Assembly (NCBI GenBank): GCA_964445985.1
Contig: CAYUMU010000064.1
Location: 1-41,891, forward strand
DNA length: 41,891 nt
Origin: CAYUMU01 sp964445985
Lineage (GTDB): Bacteria; Planctomycetota; Planctomycetia; Pirellulales; S012-138
Direction: 5' to 3'
The notes under the pieces were generated by a model. It was given only the letters and a program-made list of their open reading frames with translations, made no database searches and had not been told where the DNA came from. Every line of letters begins with the position of its first letter. Positions within the stretch are counted from its first letter, which is position 1. The translations under genes and the position numbers were made by a program. Positions 33,443 through 41,807 of this stretch are shown here, in pieces.

Positions 33443-34855
33443 ATGTCTCGTCGAACGCCCAATTCGTCTGGTTGCGATGAATTTTGCTCCGCACGATCCA
33501 CGCGCCGCGACCTGCTCAAGGCCGGCGTGTTGGGAGCGCTGGGGCTTTCGTTGGCCGACGTGCTGCGGTTGGAGTCGCAGGCCAAGAACGTGAACCCCCG
33601 GCCAGTCAAGTCGGTGCTGTTTGTCGATCATTATGGCGCCCCCAGCCATATCGATATGTGGGACATGAAGCCCGACGCGCCCGTGGAAATCCGCGGGGAA
33701 TTCGCTCCCATTCCAACCACCCTGCCCGGTTATTTTGTCTGCGAGCACATGCCGCGGATGGCGAAGCTGGCAGACCGCATGACCATTGTCCGCTCTTTCG
33801 GCCACAATGTGGGCAACCACAATCCGGCCACCTATCTCACGCTGACCGGTCGGACGAGCGCCTCCGATATTGTGCAGGTTGCCGCGGGGCCCAACGACTG
33901 GCCGCATCCGGGGGCCATTTTGGCCAAGCTGCAGCCGGGCGATGGCAAGCTACCCGAGGCCGTGATTCTACCCCACTTAACATACGATCAGGTCTACACC
34001 TGCCCCGGTCAGTTCGGAGGTTTGCTAGGCAAGCGCTACGATCCTTTCGTCATTGCCCAAGACCCCAACCAACCCAATTTTTCGGTACAAGAACTTCAAC
34101 TGCGGGCGGGCATTTCGGTGCCGCGTTTGGAAGGTCGCCGGGCGTTCCTGCAAACCATCGATGCCCAGCAAGATTACCTCGATCGCCACGCGGCGGTGCA
34201 TGGCATGGATGAATACTATCAACGGGCCTGGTCGGTGCTCACGTCGCCCGCCGCCAAACGGGCCTTCGATATTGCCCAAGAACCGGCCGAGATTCGCGAC
34301 CGTTACGGCCGGCATATCGTGGGCCAAAGCATGCTGCTCAGCCGGCGGCTCATCGAGGCGGGCGTGCGGTTTGTGACCTGTTACCACGGCCTGAATCCCG
34401 GCGACAATAGCGGCTGGGACACCCATCGCGGCAACTTTGAGGGCCTCAAAGATCGCCTGCTGCCGCCAGAAGACCAGGGTTTTACCGCCTTGATCGAAGA
34501 CCTCGAACAGCGGGGGCTGCTCGATTCCACCTTGGTGGTTTGGGCGGGCGAATTCGGCCGCAGCCCTCGCGTTGGCAAGGCCGATGTCACCAAACGCATC
34601 GCCCCCAGCGGACGCGACCATTGGCCCTACGCTTACTCGGTGGTGCTGATGGGCGGCGGGGTAAAACAGGGCTTTGTTTGCGGCAGCACCGATAAAATTG
34701 GGGCCTATCCGGTGGGCCGCCCCTACCATCCGCGCGATCTGGTGGCGACCATTCTCTGGGCGCTGGGTATCGACCCCACCACGCATATCCACGACCGCCT
34801 GGGCCGGCCCTTTTTGCTCTCGGAAGGTCGCGCCGCGAAAGAGTGGTTTGCCTGA
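33443..34855 (+). CDS. Tat-exported DUF1501 (sulfatase-like) protein
   Basis: A 470-residue protein of the DUF1501 family, which is greatly expanded in planctomycetes and has an alkaline-phosphatase/sulfatase-like fold. A twin-arginine signal (STRRDLLKAGVLGALGLSLADVL) is near residues 20-45. Family blocks include VLFVDHYGAPSHIDMWDMKPDAP, FGHNVGNHNPATYLTLTGR, DTHRGNFEGLKDRLLP, TLVVWAGEFGRSPRVG, GRDHWPYAYSVVLMGGGV and ATILWALGIDP. These are normally paired with DUF1549/DUF1553 cytochrome-type genes, but none is adjacent, so this copy stands alone. The ATG after the promoter candidate is chosen; the frame is open 11 codons upstream. The function is unknown in the family. Confidence 0.93.
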   Translation: MSRRTPNSSGCDEFCSARSTRRDLLKAGVLGALGLSLADVLRLESQAKNVNPRPVKSVLFVDHYGAPSHIDMWDMKPDAPVEIRGEFAPIPTTLPGYFVCEHMPRMAKLADRMTIVRSFGHNVGNHNPATYLTLTGRTSASDIVQVAAGPNDWPHPGAILAKLQPGDGKLPEAVILPHLTYDQVYTCPGQFGGLLGKRYDPFVIAQDPNQPNFSVQELQLRAGISVPRLEGRRAFLQTIDAQQDYLDRHAAVHGMDEYYQRAWSVLTSPAAKRAFDIAQEPAEIRDRYGRHIVGQSMLLSRRLIEAGVRFVTCYHGLNPGDNSGWDTHRGNFEGLKDRLLPPEDQGFTALIEDLEQRGLLDSTLVVWAGEFGRSPRVGKADVTKRIAPSGRDHWPYAYSVVLMGGGVKQGFVCGSTDKIGAYPVGRPYHPRDLVATILWALGIDPTTHIHDRLGRPFLLSEGRAAKEWFA

Positions 34856-34879
34856 GCGACCTGCCCGCCTTCGCAAACG

Positions 34880-35446
34880 TCAGTTCAACTCGGGGTTGCC
34901 TTCGGCGTCGGGCAGGAGTCGATGCCGGGCCAGGGCCTGCTGTCGCAAAGCTTTCCACAGCAAGTGCGGGTCGGCGGAGAAGACCCCATCTTCGTGGGCA
35001 GGCAGTAGCAGCCAATCGTTGCGAGACAACTCGCCCTCCAGTTGATGGGGTCCCCAGCCCGCGCAGCCGGCGTAGATGCGGAACCGCGTTTGCGACAGCT
35101 CTTGGCTAGCCGCCCGAACCACGTCCTGAAAGACCTCGGCGCTACTGCCCACGTAAACGCCCGGCGCCACGAGCCGCGCGTCGGCGTCGAGCTGTTGGTC
35201 GTTGTGCAGGATGAACAGGGCCGAGGGTTCGACCGGCCCGCCTTCGAACACGCAGGCGGGCGACGCCGGCAGCTTGAAATGGTTCTTGAGCGCCTCGGTA
35301 ATGGCGACGGCGGTGGGCCGATTGATCACCAACCCCATAGCGCCGGACGAGCCATGCTCCAGGATCAACACCACGGTTCGAAAAAAGTTCGGATCATTCA
35401 ACTTCGGCCCGGCAATCAAGTATTGGCCGTTGAGCGAGTCGGACAT
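34880..35446 (-). CDS. UPF0301 (YqgE/AlgH) family protein
   Basis: A 188-residue cytosolic protein. It begins MSDSLNGQYLIAGPKLNDPNFFRTVVLILEH and continues GAMGLVINRPTAVAITEAL, FEGGPVEPSALFILH and RIYAGCAGWGPHQLEGEL, the conserved landmarks of YqgE/AlgH. The biochemical role is not established; in Pseudomonas the homologue influences alginate regulation. The C-terminal 20 residues are extra and variable. It converges with the DUF1501 gene with only 24 bases between stop codons. Confidence 0.94.
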   Translation of the reverse strand: MSDSLNGQYLIAGPKLNDPNFFRTVVLILEHGSSGAMGLVINRPTAVAITEALKNHFKLPASPACVFEGGPVEPSALFILHNDQQLDADARLVAPGVYVGSSAEVFQDVVRAASQELSQTRFRIYAGCAGWGPHQLEGELSRNDWLLLPAHEDGVFSADPHLLWKALRQQALARHRLLPDAEGNPELN

Positions 35447-35640
35447 GGCAACGAAAAGTCTCCCGATGCGAGCGGTCGCCTAGAATCTTGGTTTCAATGC
35501 CGCGCCTGCAGAACCAGAAGCTCGGCTCGGCGCCGCTTCGCAGGCTCCTCACCGATTATAGATGCAGGCCAGCGGAGGTAAACGCTTGTGCTTGGGCGAA
35601 CAAAATTGGCAGGCCCGGCCGCCGAAGAGGCGACCGGGGT

Positions 35641-36402
35641 TCAGGCGCCGGTTTCGCGCCGCCCGGGAGCGATGGGCCGCCGCGGGCGACCGTGGGCCGT
35701 GGTGGCTTCGCCGCCGCTGAGCTCGCCAGGGCCAGACGTGTTGCCCAGGGCCGGCAATTGCAGCTCGGCGCCGATCGGCAGCATCTCAGGCCCCGGCAGC
35801 AACGCGCGGTTGAGCTCGAAGATTTCATCGGCCCGACGGCTGTCGCCCAGGTACTTTTGCGCGAGGGCCGTCAGGGAATCGCCATCGCGAATAATGTGAA
35901 CTCGAGCTCCGTTGGCCGGGGGAGGCCGGAGGCGGGTTTCATAGGTCGGCCGCACTTCACTGTACTGCGAGGCGATCGCCGGGGGCTCCGCCGCGGCGTT
36001 CCAGGGATCGGCCGGGAGACGCGTGGCCCCGATGCTGGCCGGCAGTCGTTTGACATCGGCAGAGGGAGCTGCGCCGCTGGGCTGCGCGGCAGACGCCATG
36101 GAATCGAGGGGCGGAGCAGAGTGGTCTTGTGGCGCAAGCGATGTGTCGCCGGCATCGAACTGGCGGCCCACCAGAACCGAGGGCTCGATGTGATTGGCCT
36201 CCACGGCTGGCGTTGGCGAAACGCCAGGCAAGGAAATGGCATCGGGATAAGCGGCCGCCTGCCAATGGCTGTTGGGAGGCTGCTCCCAGGCGGCGGGGGA
36301 CGGCGATACCTGATCGGGATCCTTGCGGAACAATGCCGCGCAGGACACGCCGCCGGCAATGACGCACAGGGTAAGCAGGTTTCTGGTGACGCTTGGACTC
36401 AT
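35641..36402 (-). CDS. LysM-domain envelope protein, probable lipoprotein or membrane-anchored
   Basis: A 253-residue protein. An N-terminal hydrophobic stretch (NLLTLCVIAGGVSC, Cys21) suggests export with possible lipidation, although the lipobox is imperfect. A long Pro/Ala/Ser-rich, low-complexity linker follows. One LysM domain occupies residues 167-217 (RVHIIRDGDSLTALAQKYLGDSRRADEIFELNR...MLPIGAELQLP), which binds N-acetylglucosamine in peptidoglycan. The tail is Arg/Pro-rich. The frame extends further upstream, but MSPSVTRNLL starts the signal segment. It probably serves as a cell-wall anchor or spacer; planctomycetes commonly carry such proteins. Confidence 0.85.
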   Translation of the reverse strand: MSPSVTRNLLTLCVIAGGVSCAALFRKDPDQVSPSPAAWEQPPNSHWQAAAYPDAISLPGVSPTPAVEANHIEPSVLVGRQFDAGDTSLAPQDHSAPPLDSMASAAQPSGAAPSADVKRLPASIGATRLPADPWNAAAEPPAIASQYSEVRPTYETRLRPPPANGARVHIIRDGDSLTALAQKYLGDSRRADEIFELNRALLPGPEMLPIGAELQLPALGNTSGPGELSGGEATTAHGRPRRPIAPGRRETGA

Positions 36403-36989
36403 CGGCAGCAAACGCAATGCAGTTTTCACTGCGACAGCGGGACTTCCTGCTGCGTCTGCCGCGATTGAGACAATCCAGAGTTTTGCTGCCATCCTTAGGC
36501 AGGGGGCTGACCCTGGCAACGAGTGCAGAGCTCAGCCACCTATCGTTATCGTCCGCCGAGGGGCTTGGGGAAAAGCCAATTTCTGTTGTTTGACGAGCTT
36601 TTTTGTGGCCTGGCGCGCCGAGTATAACGATTGGGGCAACCCGGTTGGCTGAGGTCGTTGGGGCGAGCGGCGGCACTGGCGCTGAGCAGCCGGCGCCAGC
36701 ACCGTTTGACGGCCTGAGCTGGGGAAACCCCTGCCGAGGTGGCGCGGGGCCGGCACATTTTCGCTGATTCGCCCGTTCTACATGGAGGCGGCCTGTTCAG
36801 ACGCCGCGGGGCGGTTTGGCGTCCAAGAATCTGGCCCGAGCGGCCGATAGAAAGTTGCGAAACCCACCCCGTGTTCGTCATCCAACCATCCCACCCCGCC
36901 AGGCCGTAAAGCTGGATTGGACCCTGGCTTTGAGAAATCGTTGGCAACCGTGCCAGTACGTGGCGGCAAGCATCTGGAGAAGCAACTTC
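36403..36989. other. divergent intergenic region (about 590 bases)
   Basis: No gene is supportable; the minus-strand frame over 36546-37229 is the shadow of the small gene that follows. A minus-strand TATACT (36626-36621) is a fair -10 box for the LysM gene, but I could not match it with a -35 box. Nothing else stands out. Confidence 0.4.
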
Positions 36990-37271
36990 ATGACGGCAAG
37001 CTTTCAGACGTTGGAAGACCTTCGCAACTATGTGAACGAAACCCTTTGCAGCCGGGAGCACCTGGAGCCGAACGCCTTTCCGCTTTCCGAAAAATTGCTG
37101 GTGAAGCGAGACCAACCCTGCGGAATGTACTTTTGTTTGCATGGCCCCAGGGCGGTAAAGTTCACCGCGGTGTGGGACGCCATGCGGAATATGGTCATGT
37201 TCTACGGTTCTTCCGGCGAACGCTTTCAAACCACCCGGTTGATGAAAGCCCCCAATCTGGCCGCGGCCTAA
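36990..37271 (+). CDS. small conserved hypothetical protein (93 aa)
   Basis: I do not recognise a named family. The protein is 93 residues, soluble, with no signal or membrane segment. It contains LRNYVNETLCSREHLEPNAFPLSE and then CGMYFCLHGPRAVKFTAVWDAMRNMVMFYGSSGERFQTTRL, a compact alpha/beta pattern that I associate with a short protein found repeatedly in planctomycete genomes. The ATG at 36990 is preceded by GGAGA with 9-base spacing, which decides the start over the longer open frame. The C-terminus is followed by a large hairpin. Function unknown. Confidence 0.8.
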   Translation: MTASFQTLEDLRNYVNETLCSREHLEPNAFPLSEKLLVKRDQPCGMYFCLHGPRAVKFTAVWDAMRNMVMFYGSSGERFQTTRLMKAPNLAAA

Positions 37272-37369
37272 GAATGTGATGTTCGTCGCGCAACTGGCCG
37301 AAGTATCGCTTCCGACCAGGGCAGCAATTCACGCTTCCTCTCAGGAACCCATGAAGAATAACTTTCGGG

Positions 37370-37432
37370 CAAAGTCGGCTTTCGCTCCGCGAAAGCAAAT
37401 CCTTTCGCGGAGCGAAAGCCGACTTTGTTTTT
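37370..37432. repeat. 26-bp perfect inverted repeat, also a probable plus-strand terminator
   Basis: The left arm 37370-37395 (beginning CAAAGTCGGCTTTCGC) is exactly complementary to the right arm 37402-37427 across a 6-base loop (CAAATC), followed by TTTTT (37428-37432). As DNA it is a cruciform-prone repeat; as RNA it is a long stem with a T-run, suitable for ending transcription of the small gene. Fourteen bases of the arm (TCGCTCCGCGAAAG) recur at 30359-30372. Confidence 0.8.
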
Positions 37433-37452
37433 CGTGCAATCCTCACGTGCCC

Positions 37453-37483
37453 TGGATCCCCGCCTTCGCGGGGATGACGAAGT
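37453..37483. repeat. dispersed repeat, copy 1 (TTCGCGGGGATGACG type)
   Basis: ATCCCCGC and GCGGGGAT pair around CTTC (37456-37475), preceded by TGG and followed by GACGAAG. This is the widely dispersed bacterial element whose translation gives WIPAFAGMT. A second copy lies at 38346. Confidence 0.8.
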
Positions 37484-37510
37484 AGTAGGGATGACGAGAT
37501 ACTGGGACGG

Positions 37511-38089
37511 ATGATGCTGAACCTCAAGTCCGCGACATCTCCTGACTGGTTGACCAGCGTGCAGCCGCACCTGGATACGTTGCTGATCGATCATGCCCAT
37601 TGCGAGAAGAAGGCCGCGGGCGTGGCGATGAACTTGATCTTTGCCTATGTCGATAAGGTGGAGCTCGTGCGCGAGTTGTCCACGATCGTGAACGAAGAGC
37701 TCGAACACTTCGCGCAGGTGCTCGATATTTTGGAACGCCGGGGAATCCCTTTTCGCAGGATTCCGCCGGCCGATTATGGGCGGCGGCTTAACGAGTTGGT
37801 GCGAAAGCAAGAACCCCAACGCGCCGTGGATCGGTTATTGGTGGCGGCGCTGATCGAAGCTCGCAGTTGCGAGCGGTTTGCGATTCTGCGCGACGGGATT
37901 GACGATGCCGAACTGGCGGAATTCTATGGCAGCCTGTTTGAATCGGAAGCGCGGCATCATAGCACCTATGTGCGGTTTGCCCGCGAGTTTGCCGCGGATG
38001 ATGTTGTTTGGAAGCGGTTGGAGGAGCTGGCCGAGGCGGAGGCCGAGGTGGTTGCTACCGTGGATGGGGCGCCGCGGATGCACAGTTAG
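37511..38089 (+). CDS. miaE: tRNA-(ms2io6A)-hydroxylase, MiaE-like diiron enzyme
   Basis: A 192-residue ferritin-like protein that hydroxylates the isopentenyl group of ms2i6A37 in tRNA using O2. The diiron ligands fit the family: HAHCEKKAA (28-36), EELEHF (62-67), EARSCERF (116-123) and SEARHH (145-150). The length is that of the bacterial enzyme. The first of two adjacent ATG codons is used; GGGACGG is close upstream. The upstream modification genes miaA and miaB are not in the window. The enzyme needs iron and molecular oxygen, so the organism is likely aerobic, at least facultatively. Confidence 0.94.
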   Translation: MMLNLKSATSPDWLTSVQPHLDTLLIDHAHCEKKAAGVAMNLIFAYVDKVELVRELSTIVNEELEHFAQVLDILERRGIPFRRIPPADYGRRLNELVRKQEPQRAVDRLLVAALIEARSCERFAILRDGIDDAELAEFYGSLFESEARHHSTYVRFAREFAADDVVWKRLEELAEAEAEVVATVDGAPRMHS

Positions 38090-38301
38090 GTGAGTTCGTG
38101 GCCTTCATCGCTGACATTAGCACTATATTGCGTCTTACACCTCAAGACGATCTGAATATCGCCTTGGGAAATGGCCGAGTCAATCGGGCGGCGGTGAACT
38201 CGGTTCGTTAAGTTTGGTGGGCTGTCTTGGACTTTTTCTTTCGGGGCTGTTTGATCGACGCGGTAACGTACGGCTACCGTCGGTACTCACGCAAGCCGAA
38301 G

Positions 38302-38339
38302 CATGCTTACGCCAGTGGGCGTAAGCATGGCACACTGGC
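38302..38339. repeat. stem-loop with two mutually exclusive pairings
   Basis: CATGCTTACGCC (38302-38313) and GGCGTAAGCATG (38318-38329) form a perfect 12-bp stem around AGTG. GCCAGTG (38311-38317), which includes that loop, is also exactly complementary to CACTGGC (38333-38339). The core resembles a dispersed planctomycete repeat. Confidence 0.7.
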
Positions 38340-38345
38340 GCTTCA

Positions 38346-38373
38346 TGGATTCCCGTCTTCGCGGGAATGACGG
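38346..38373. repeat. dispersed repeat, copy 2
   Basis: ATTCCCGT and GCGGGAAT pair around CTTC (one G-U pair), preceded by TGG and followed by GACGGA, the same design as the copy at 37453. Confidence 0.8.
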
Positions 38374-38392
38374 AACGCGCATCTCTCCCAAT

Positions 38393-40153
38393 TCAGGTTT
38401 CTCCTGGGGCTGGCTTCGAGCGGCCGGTTTTTTGGGTCATCAGCGAAACCACGATCAGCACCAGAAAGCCCAGCGGGATGGTTACGATTCCGGGCTGGCT
38501 GAAGGGGACCAAGGCGCTGTCTTTGGAGAGCCCGTAGATTTTGGTTACGGTGTCTTCGCTGACCAGGATCCAACCCAACGACGAGATCATGCCAATCAAA
38601 ATGGCCCAGGTGATGCCTTGCTTGGTGGTCCGTTTCCAGAACAGCAGCATGACCAGGGCCGGCAAGTTGGCCGAAGCCGCCACGCTGAATGCCCAGCCGA
38701 CCAGGAAGCTGAGGTTCATGCCTTGGAACAAAATGCCCAGCACAATCGCGATCACGCCCACGCCCGCGGCGGCGAACTTGCCGAGGCGAACTTTTTCATG
38801 ATCGGTGAGATTCATGCGAAAGAAGCTGGCGAGCAAGTCGTGAACCACGGCGCCGCTGGAAGCCACGATCAGGCCGGAAACGGTTCCCAGCACCGTGGTG
38901 AATGCGATCGCCGAAATGATGGCAAACAGCAATTCGCCGAACGTGCGGGCTAACAGCGGCGCCGCCATGTTGTCGTCGGTCACGTCGATCGCCCCGCTGG
39001 TCATGGCGCCCAGGCCCATGTAGAGGGTGAGCACGTAGAAGAAGCCAATGGTGGCGATGCCCACGACGGTGCTTTTGCGGGCGGCCAGTTCGTCTTTGAC
39101 GGTGTAATAGCGAATGAGAATGTGCGGTAGCGAGGCGGTTCCGCAGAACAGGGCCAGCATCAGCGAGAGGAAGTTGATTTTCGGCGCGATGGCGTCTCCG
39201 CGAATGCCGCGAAACGTGGGGCTCTTGCCGGGCCGGAGCACTTCTTCACCGGGCGTTGCTTCGGGAGTGAAGGTGGTGAGTTTGTCGCCCGAGGCGGAAG
39301 TGACGGTTTCGCTTCTCCAGAGCACCACTTCGCTTTGGCTGAGCACGCGGAAGAACTCCAGCGGGCCAAGGGGGCCGGTCGACTGCTTTCCATCGGGGAG
39401 CTTCGTGAGGTCGCCGACTGGGCGCATTTGCCCTTGGCCTTCGCCGGCGCCGCGCGGAATGCCGTTGACCAGCACGCGGCCGTCGGCCGTTTTCTCCATG
39501 GTCTGCGGCTGCATGGCCGAGGGGCTGCTGTTGACCGTGAAGCCACGGTTGAGAATCAAAATAGTGAGCAAAGTGCTGAAGAAGACCAGCAGCGAACCTT
39601 TGAGGAATTGCACCCAGGTGGTGCTCGCCATGCCGGCGGTGACCACAATGACCACGACCACGGCGCCCACGAGGACCACGCCCACCCAGTGGGGCAAACC
39701 GAGCAGCGGCTGGATCAGCACGCCGGCCCCGACCATTTGCGGAATCAGGTAGAAGACGCTGACGACCAGGGTGCTGACGGCCGCGGCCAGCTTGATGCCG
39801 CGTGATTGGAAGCGGGCGTCGAGCGCGTCGGCGAAGGTGTATTTGCCCAACCGCCGGAGGGGCTCGGCCACCACGAACAGGGCGACGACCCAACCGGCCA
39901 GGTAGCCGATCGAGTAGAGGAAACCGTCGTAGCCATAAAAGGCAATCATGCCGCAGATGCCGAGAAACGACGCGGCGGAAAGGTAATCGCCCGCGAAGGC
40001 CACGCCGTTGACGAACCAGGGAATTTGACCGCCGGCCGCAAAGTAACCGGATGCGCCGCGGGTGCGGCGGCCGAGGTAGAAGCTGAGCGCGAGCGTGATG
40101 CCGACGAAGACGGCAAAGACCGCGATCGAAAGCGGTGAGGTTTCATGCATCAT
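38393..40153 (-). CDS. sodium:solute symporter, acetate-permease (ActP) type
   Basis: A 586-residue SSSF-family transporter with about thirteen membrane segments. Family landmarks are FYLGRRTRGASGYFAAGGQIPWFVNGVAFAGDYLSAASFLG near the N-terminus, YFLIPQMVGAGVLI-like and ASLPHILIRYYTVKD in the middle. Between membrane segments near residues 235 and 330 lies an insertion of about 100 mostly polar residues (SSPSAMQPQT to RGIRGDAIAPK), as in the VC_2705-type branch of solute symporters. It most likely imports acetate or another short carboxylate with Na+. Start MMHETSPLS overlaps the end of the DUF485 gene (ATGATG), the usual yjcH-actP arrangement. Confidence 0.9.
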   Translation of the reverse strand: MMHETSPLSIAVFAVFVGITLALSFYLGRRTRGASGYFAAGGQIPWFVNGVAFAGDYLSAASFLGICGMIAFYGYDGFLYSIGYLAGWVVALFVVAEPLRRLGKYTFADALDARFQSRGIKLAAAVSTLVVSVFYLIPQMVGAGVLIQPLLGLPHWVGVVLVGAVVVVIVVTAGMASTTWVQFLKGSLLVFFSTLLTILILNRGFTVNSSPSAMQPQTMEKTADGRVLVNGIPRGAGEGQGQMRPVGDLTKLPDGKQSTGPLGPLEFFRVLSQSEVVLWRSETVTSASGDKLTTFTPEATPGEEVLRPGKSPTFRGIRGDAIAPKINFLSLMLALFCGTASLPHILIRYYTVKDELAARKSTVVGIATIGFFYVLTLYMGLGAMTSGAIDVTDDNMAAPLLARTFGELLFAIISAIAFTTVLGTVSGLIVASSGAVVHDLLASFFRMNLTDHEKVRLGKFAAAGVGVIAIVLGILFQGMNLSFLVGWAFSVAASANLPALVMLLFWKRTTKQGITWAILIGMISSLGWILVSEDTVTKIYGLSKDSALVPFSQPGIVTIPLGFLVLIVVSLMTQKTGRSKPAPGET

Positions 40154-40473
40154 CGGCGGCTCTCCCCTGGCAGGGGTCGAGCGGCAGGCCGCGGGTCGTT
40201 GTCGCCGGCACGGCTGCGGCAGAGCCGGCTGTAAACCAGGGCCAGCAGCAGGGCCACCACAATCAGGGCAAACCCATACCAAATGGCCAGGTTGATGCCG
40301 GCCAGCGGTTTAATGTCCATGAGTTGCGGCCGGAAGGTGTTAATGAGTACAAAGCCTGCGTAAAAGGCCAGGTAGATCAGAAATAGCACCATGCCGTACC
40401 TGGCATTGCGCGCCGAAACGTGCTCGGGCTGAAATACCCGATCCGCGGCGGCGCCGTGATCAAGTCCCCCCAT
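40150..40473 (-). CDS. DUF485 (YjcH-like) small membrane protein
   Basis: A 107-residue inner-membrane protein with two transmembrane helices (YGMVLFLIYLAFYAGFVLINTF and LAIWYGFALIVVALLLALVY), the fixed architecture of DUF485. Members sit directly upstream of acetate-type symporters and are thought to assist them; here the two genes overlap by four bases. The ATG at 40473 (MGGLDHG) is chosen; 29 upstream in-frame residues do not look like the family. Confidence 0.9.
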   Translation of the reverse strand: MGGLDHGAAADRVFQPEHVSARNARYGMVLFLIYLAFYAGFVLINTFRPQLMDIKPLAGINLAIWYGFALIVVALLLALVYSRLCRSRAGDNDPRPAARPLPGESRR

Positions 40474-40810
40474 CGATAGAAAACTCCCCAGAGTTTGCAG
40501 GCAGCGTGCGACGCCAGAACGGAATCGTGCTGGGCCGGAAAGAAGTGCCAGAGATACCACGGGCCAACCAGGGAAGCAACCCGCTGGCGAGTTTGTGGAT
40601 ATGGGATGCGTAGGTTGATGCTATGACATTGACTATCCTCCTTTCACCGAACCAACAACAACATGCCATAAATGTTCGACTCGACCGATACGTATTTTTT
40701 GCCGATGAACGCATTTTCTTCTAAGGTGAGTCTTGATCGCCCCCGGGGGGGCCGGCGACTTTGCCACTTTAAGTTCCAGATCTCTTGGGATCGTTTAGCC
40801 GAGGTGAAAT
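40474..40810. other. divergent intergenic region with a start-stop mini-ORF
   Basis: About 340 bases with no full gene. On the minus strand a near-perfect GAAAGGAGG (40645-40637) is followed seven bases later by ATG-TCA-TAG (40629-40621), a two-codon reading frame, 148 bases before the DUF485 start. Otherwise no clear promoter was found. Confidence 0.45.
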
Positions 40811-41692
40811 ATGAGCCGCGCCCCACGTACCGAATCGATGCTGCCCCAGGGCACTTTTGATAGCCGCACCGTTTGCATTACCGGCGGAGGGACCGGCCTG
40901 GGGCGGGCGATGGGGGAACGGCTATTGGAGCTGGGGGCGAACCTGGCGATTTGCGGACGCCGGGCCGAGGTGGTGGAGCAGGCGGCCGCGGAAATGGAGG
41001 AGAAATATCCCGGCAAGTTGCTGGCCGTGCCGTGCGATGTGCGGGAGCCGCGGCAGGTGGAAGCCTTTATTGCGGCGGCGGAACAGAAGTTTGGCCAGAT
41101 TGATGGCTGGATCAACAATGCCGCGGGCAATTTTATCTCGCCGACCGAACGGCTGAGCTACAACGCCTTTCACACCGTGGTGGCGATTGTGCTGGGGGGC
41201 ACGGCCAACTGCATGCTGGCCCTGGGCAAACGCTGGATTGCCGAAAAGGTGGAAGGCGTATTTCTGAACATTGCGGCGACTTATGCCTGGAGCGGTTCGG
41301 GGTTTGTGGCGCCTTCGGCCACGGCCAAGGCGGGCGTGGTGGCGCTGACGCAGTCGCTGGCCGTGGAATGGGGACGTTACGGAATCCGCGGCAACGCCAT
41401 CGCTCCCGGCCCTTTTCCTACCGAGGGGGCTTGGACGCGGTTGGTTCCTCGGGAAGTCACGCCGCTGATCGACCCAGCCCACACGATTCCGCTGAAGCGC
41501 GTGGGGGAGCATGGCGAACTGGCCAATCTGGCGGCGTTTTTACTTTCCGATTATTCCGGCTATATCAATGGGGAATGCCTGGTGATCGATGGCGGACAAT
41601 GGCTGCAAGGGGCGGGGCAGTTTAATCCGCTACGGGCAATTCAGCCGGAGCAGTGGGACGCGTTGCAGGCGAGGATGCGAGGGAAGAAGTGA
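40811..41692 (+). CDS. SDR oxidoreductase, 2,4-dienoyl-CoA reductase-like
   Basis: A 293-residue short-chain dehydrogenase. The cofactor motif TGGGTGLGRAM is near residues 24-34, followed by CGRR, NNAAGNF, and the active-site region YAWSGSGFVAPSATAKAGVVALT. In place of the classical Y-x3-K there is S-x3-K (SATAK), which is the signature of the dienoyl-CoA reductase (DECR) branch; CVIDGGQWLQG near the C-terminus also fits. The likely role is NADPH-dependent reduction of 2,4-dienoyl-CoA in the breakdown of polyunsaturated fatty acids. The ATG follows GAGGTG with 4-base spacing. No other beta-oxidation gene is in the window. Confidence 0.9.
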   Translation: MSRAPRTESMLPQGTFDSRTVCITGGGTGLGRAMGERLLELGANLAICGRRAEVVEQAAAEMEEKYPGKLLAVPCDVREPRQVEAFIAAAEQKFGQIDGWINNAAGNFISPTERLSYNAFHTVVAIVLGGTANCMLALGKRWIAEKVEGVFLNIAATYAWSGSGFVAPSATAKAGVVALTQSLAVEWGRYGIRGNAIAPGPFPTEGAWTRLVPREVTPLIDPAHTIPLKRVGEHGELANLAAFLLSDYSGYINGECLVIDGGQWLQGAGQFNPLRAIQPEQWDALQARMRGKK

Positions 41693-41780
41693 TTCGAGTG
41701 CGGAATTCGGAGTGGGGAGTTTTGGTGGTCGGCGGTTTTTAGGCCAGGGCTGTTGCGGGTTGGTTTTTTGACCGGCTTGG

Positions 41781-41807
41781 ATTGCAAATTGAAAAATTGC
41801 AAATTGA
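41781..41807. repeat. duplicated ATTGCAAATTGA element
   Basis: ATTGCAAATTGA occurs at 41781-41792 and 41796-41807, separated by AAA. AT-rich oligonucleotide pairs of this sort recur in planctomycete intergenic DNA; I see no other function. Confidence 0.6.

Larger units (their letters stand above)
38090..38392. other. repeat-bearing region between convergent genes
   Basis: About 300 bases between miaE and the symporter gene. No gene is supportable. It holds the alternative hairpins at 38302-38339 and a second dispersed repeat at 38346-38373; the rest shows nothing I can name. Confidence 0.5.
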
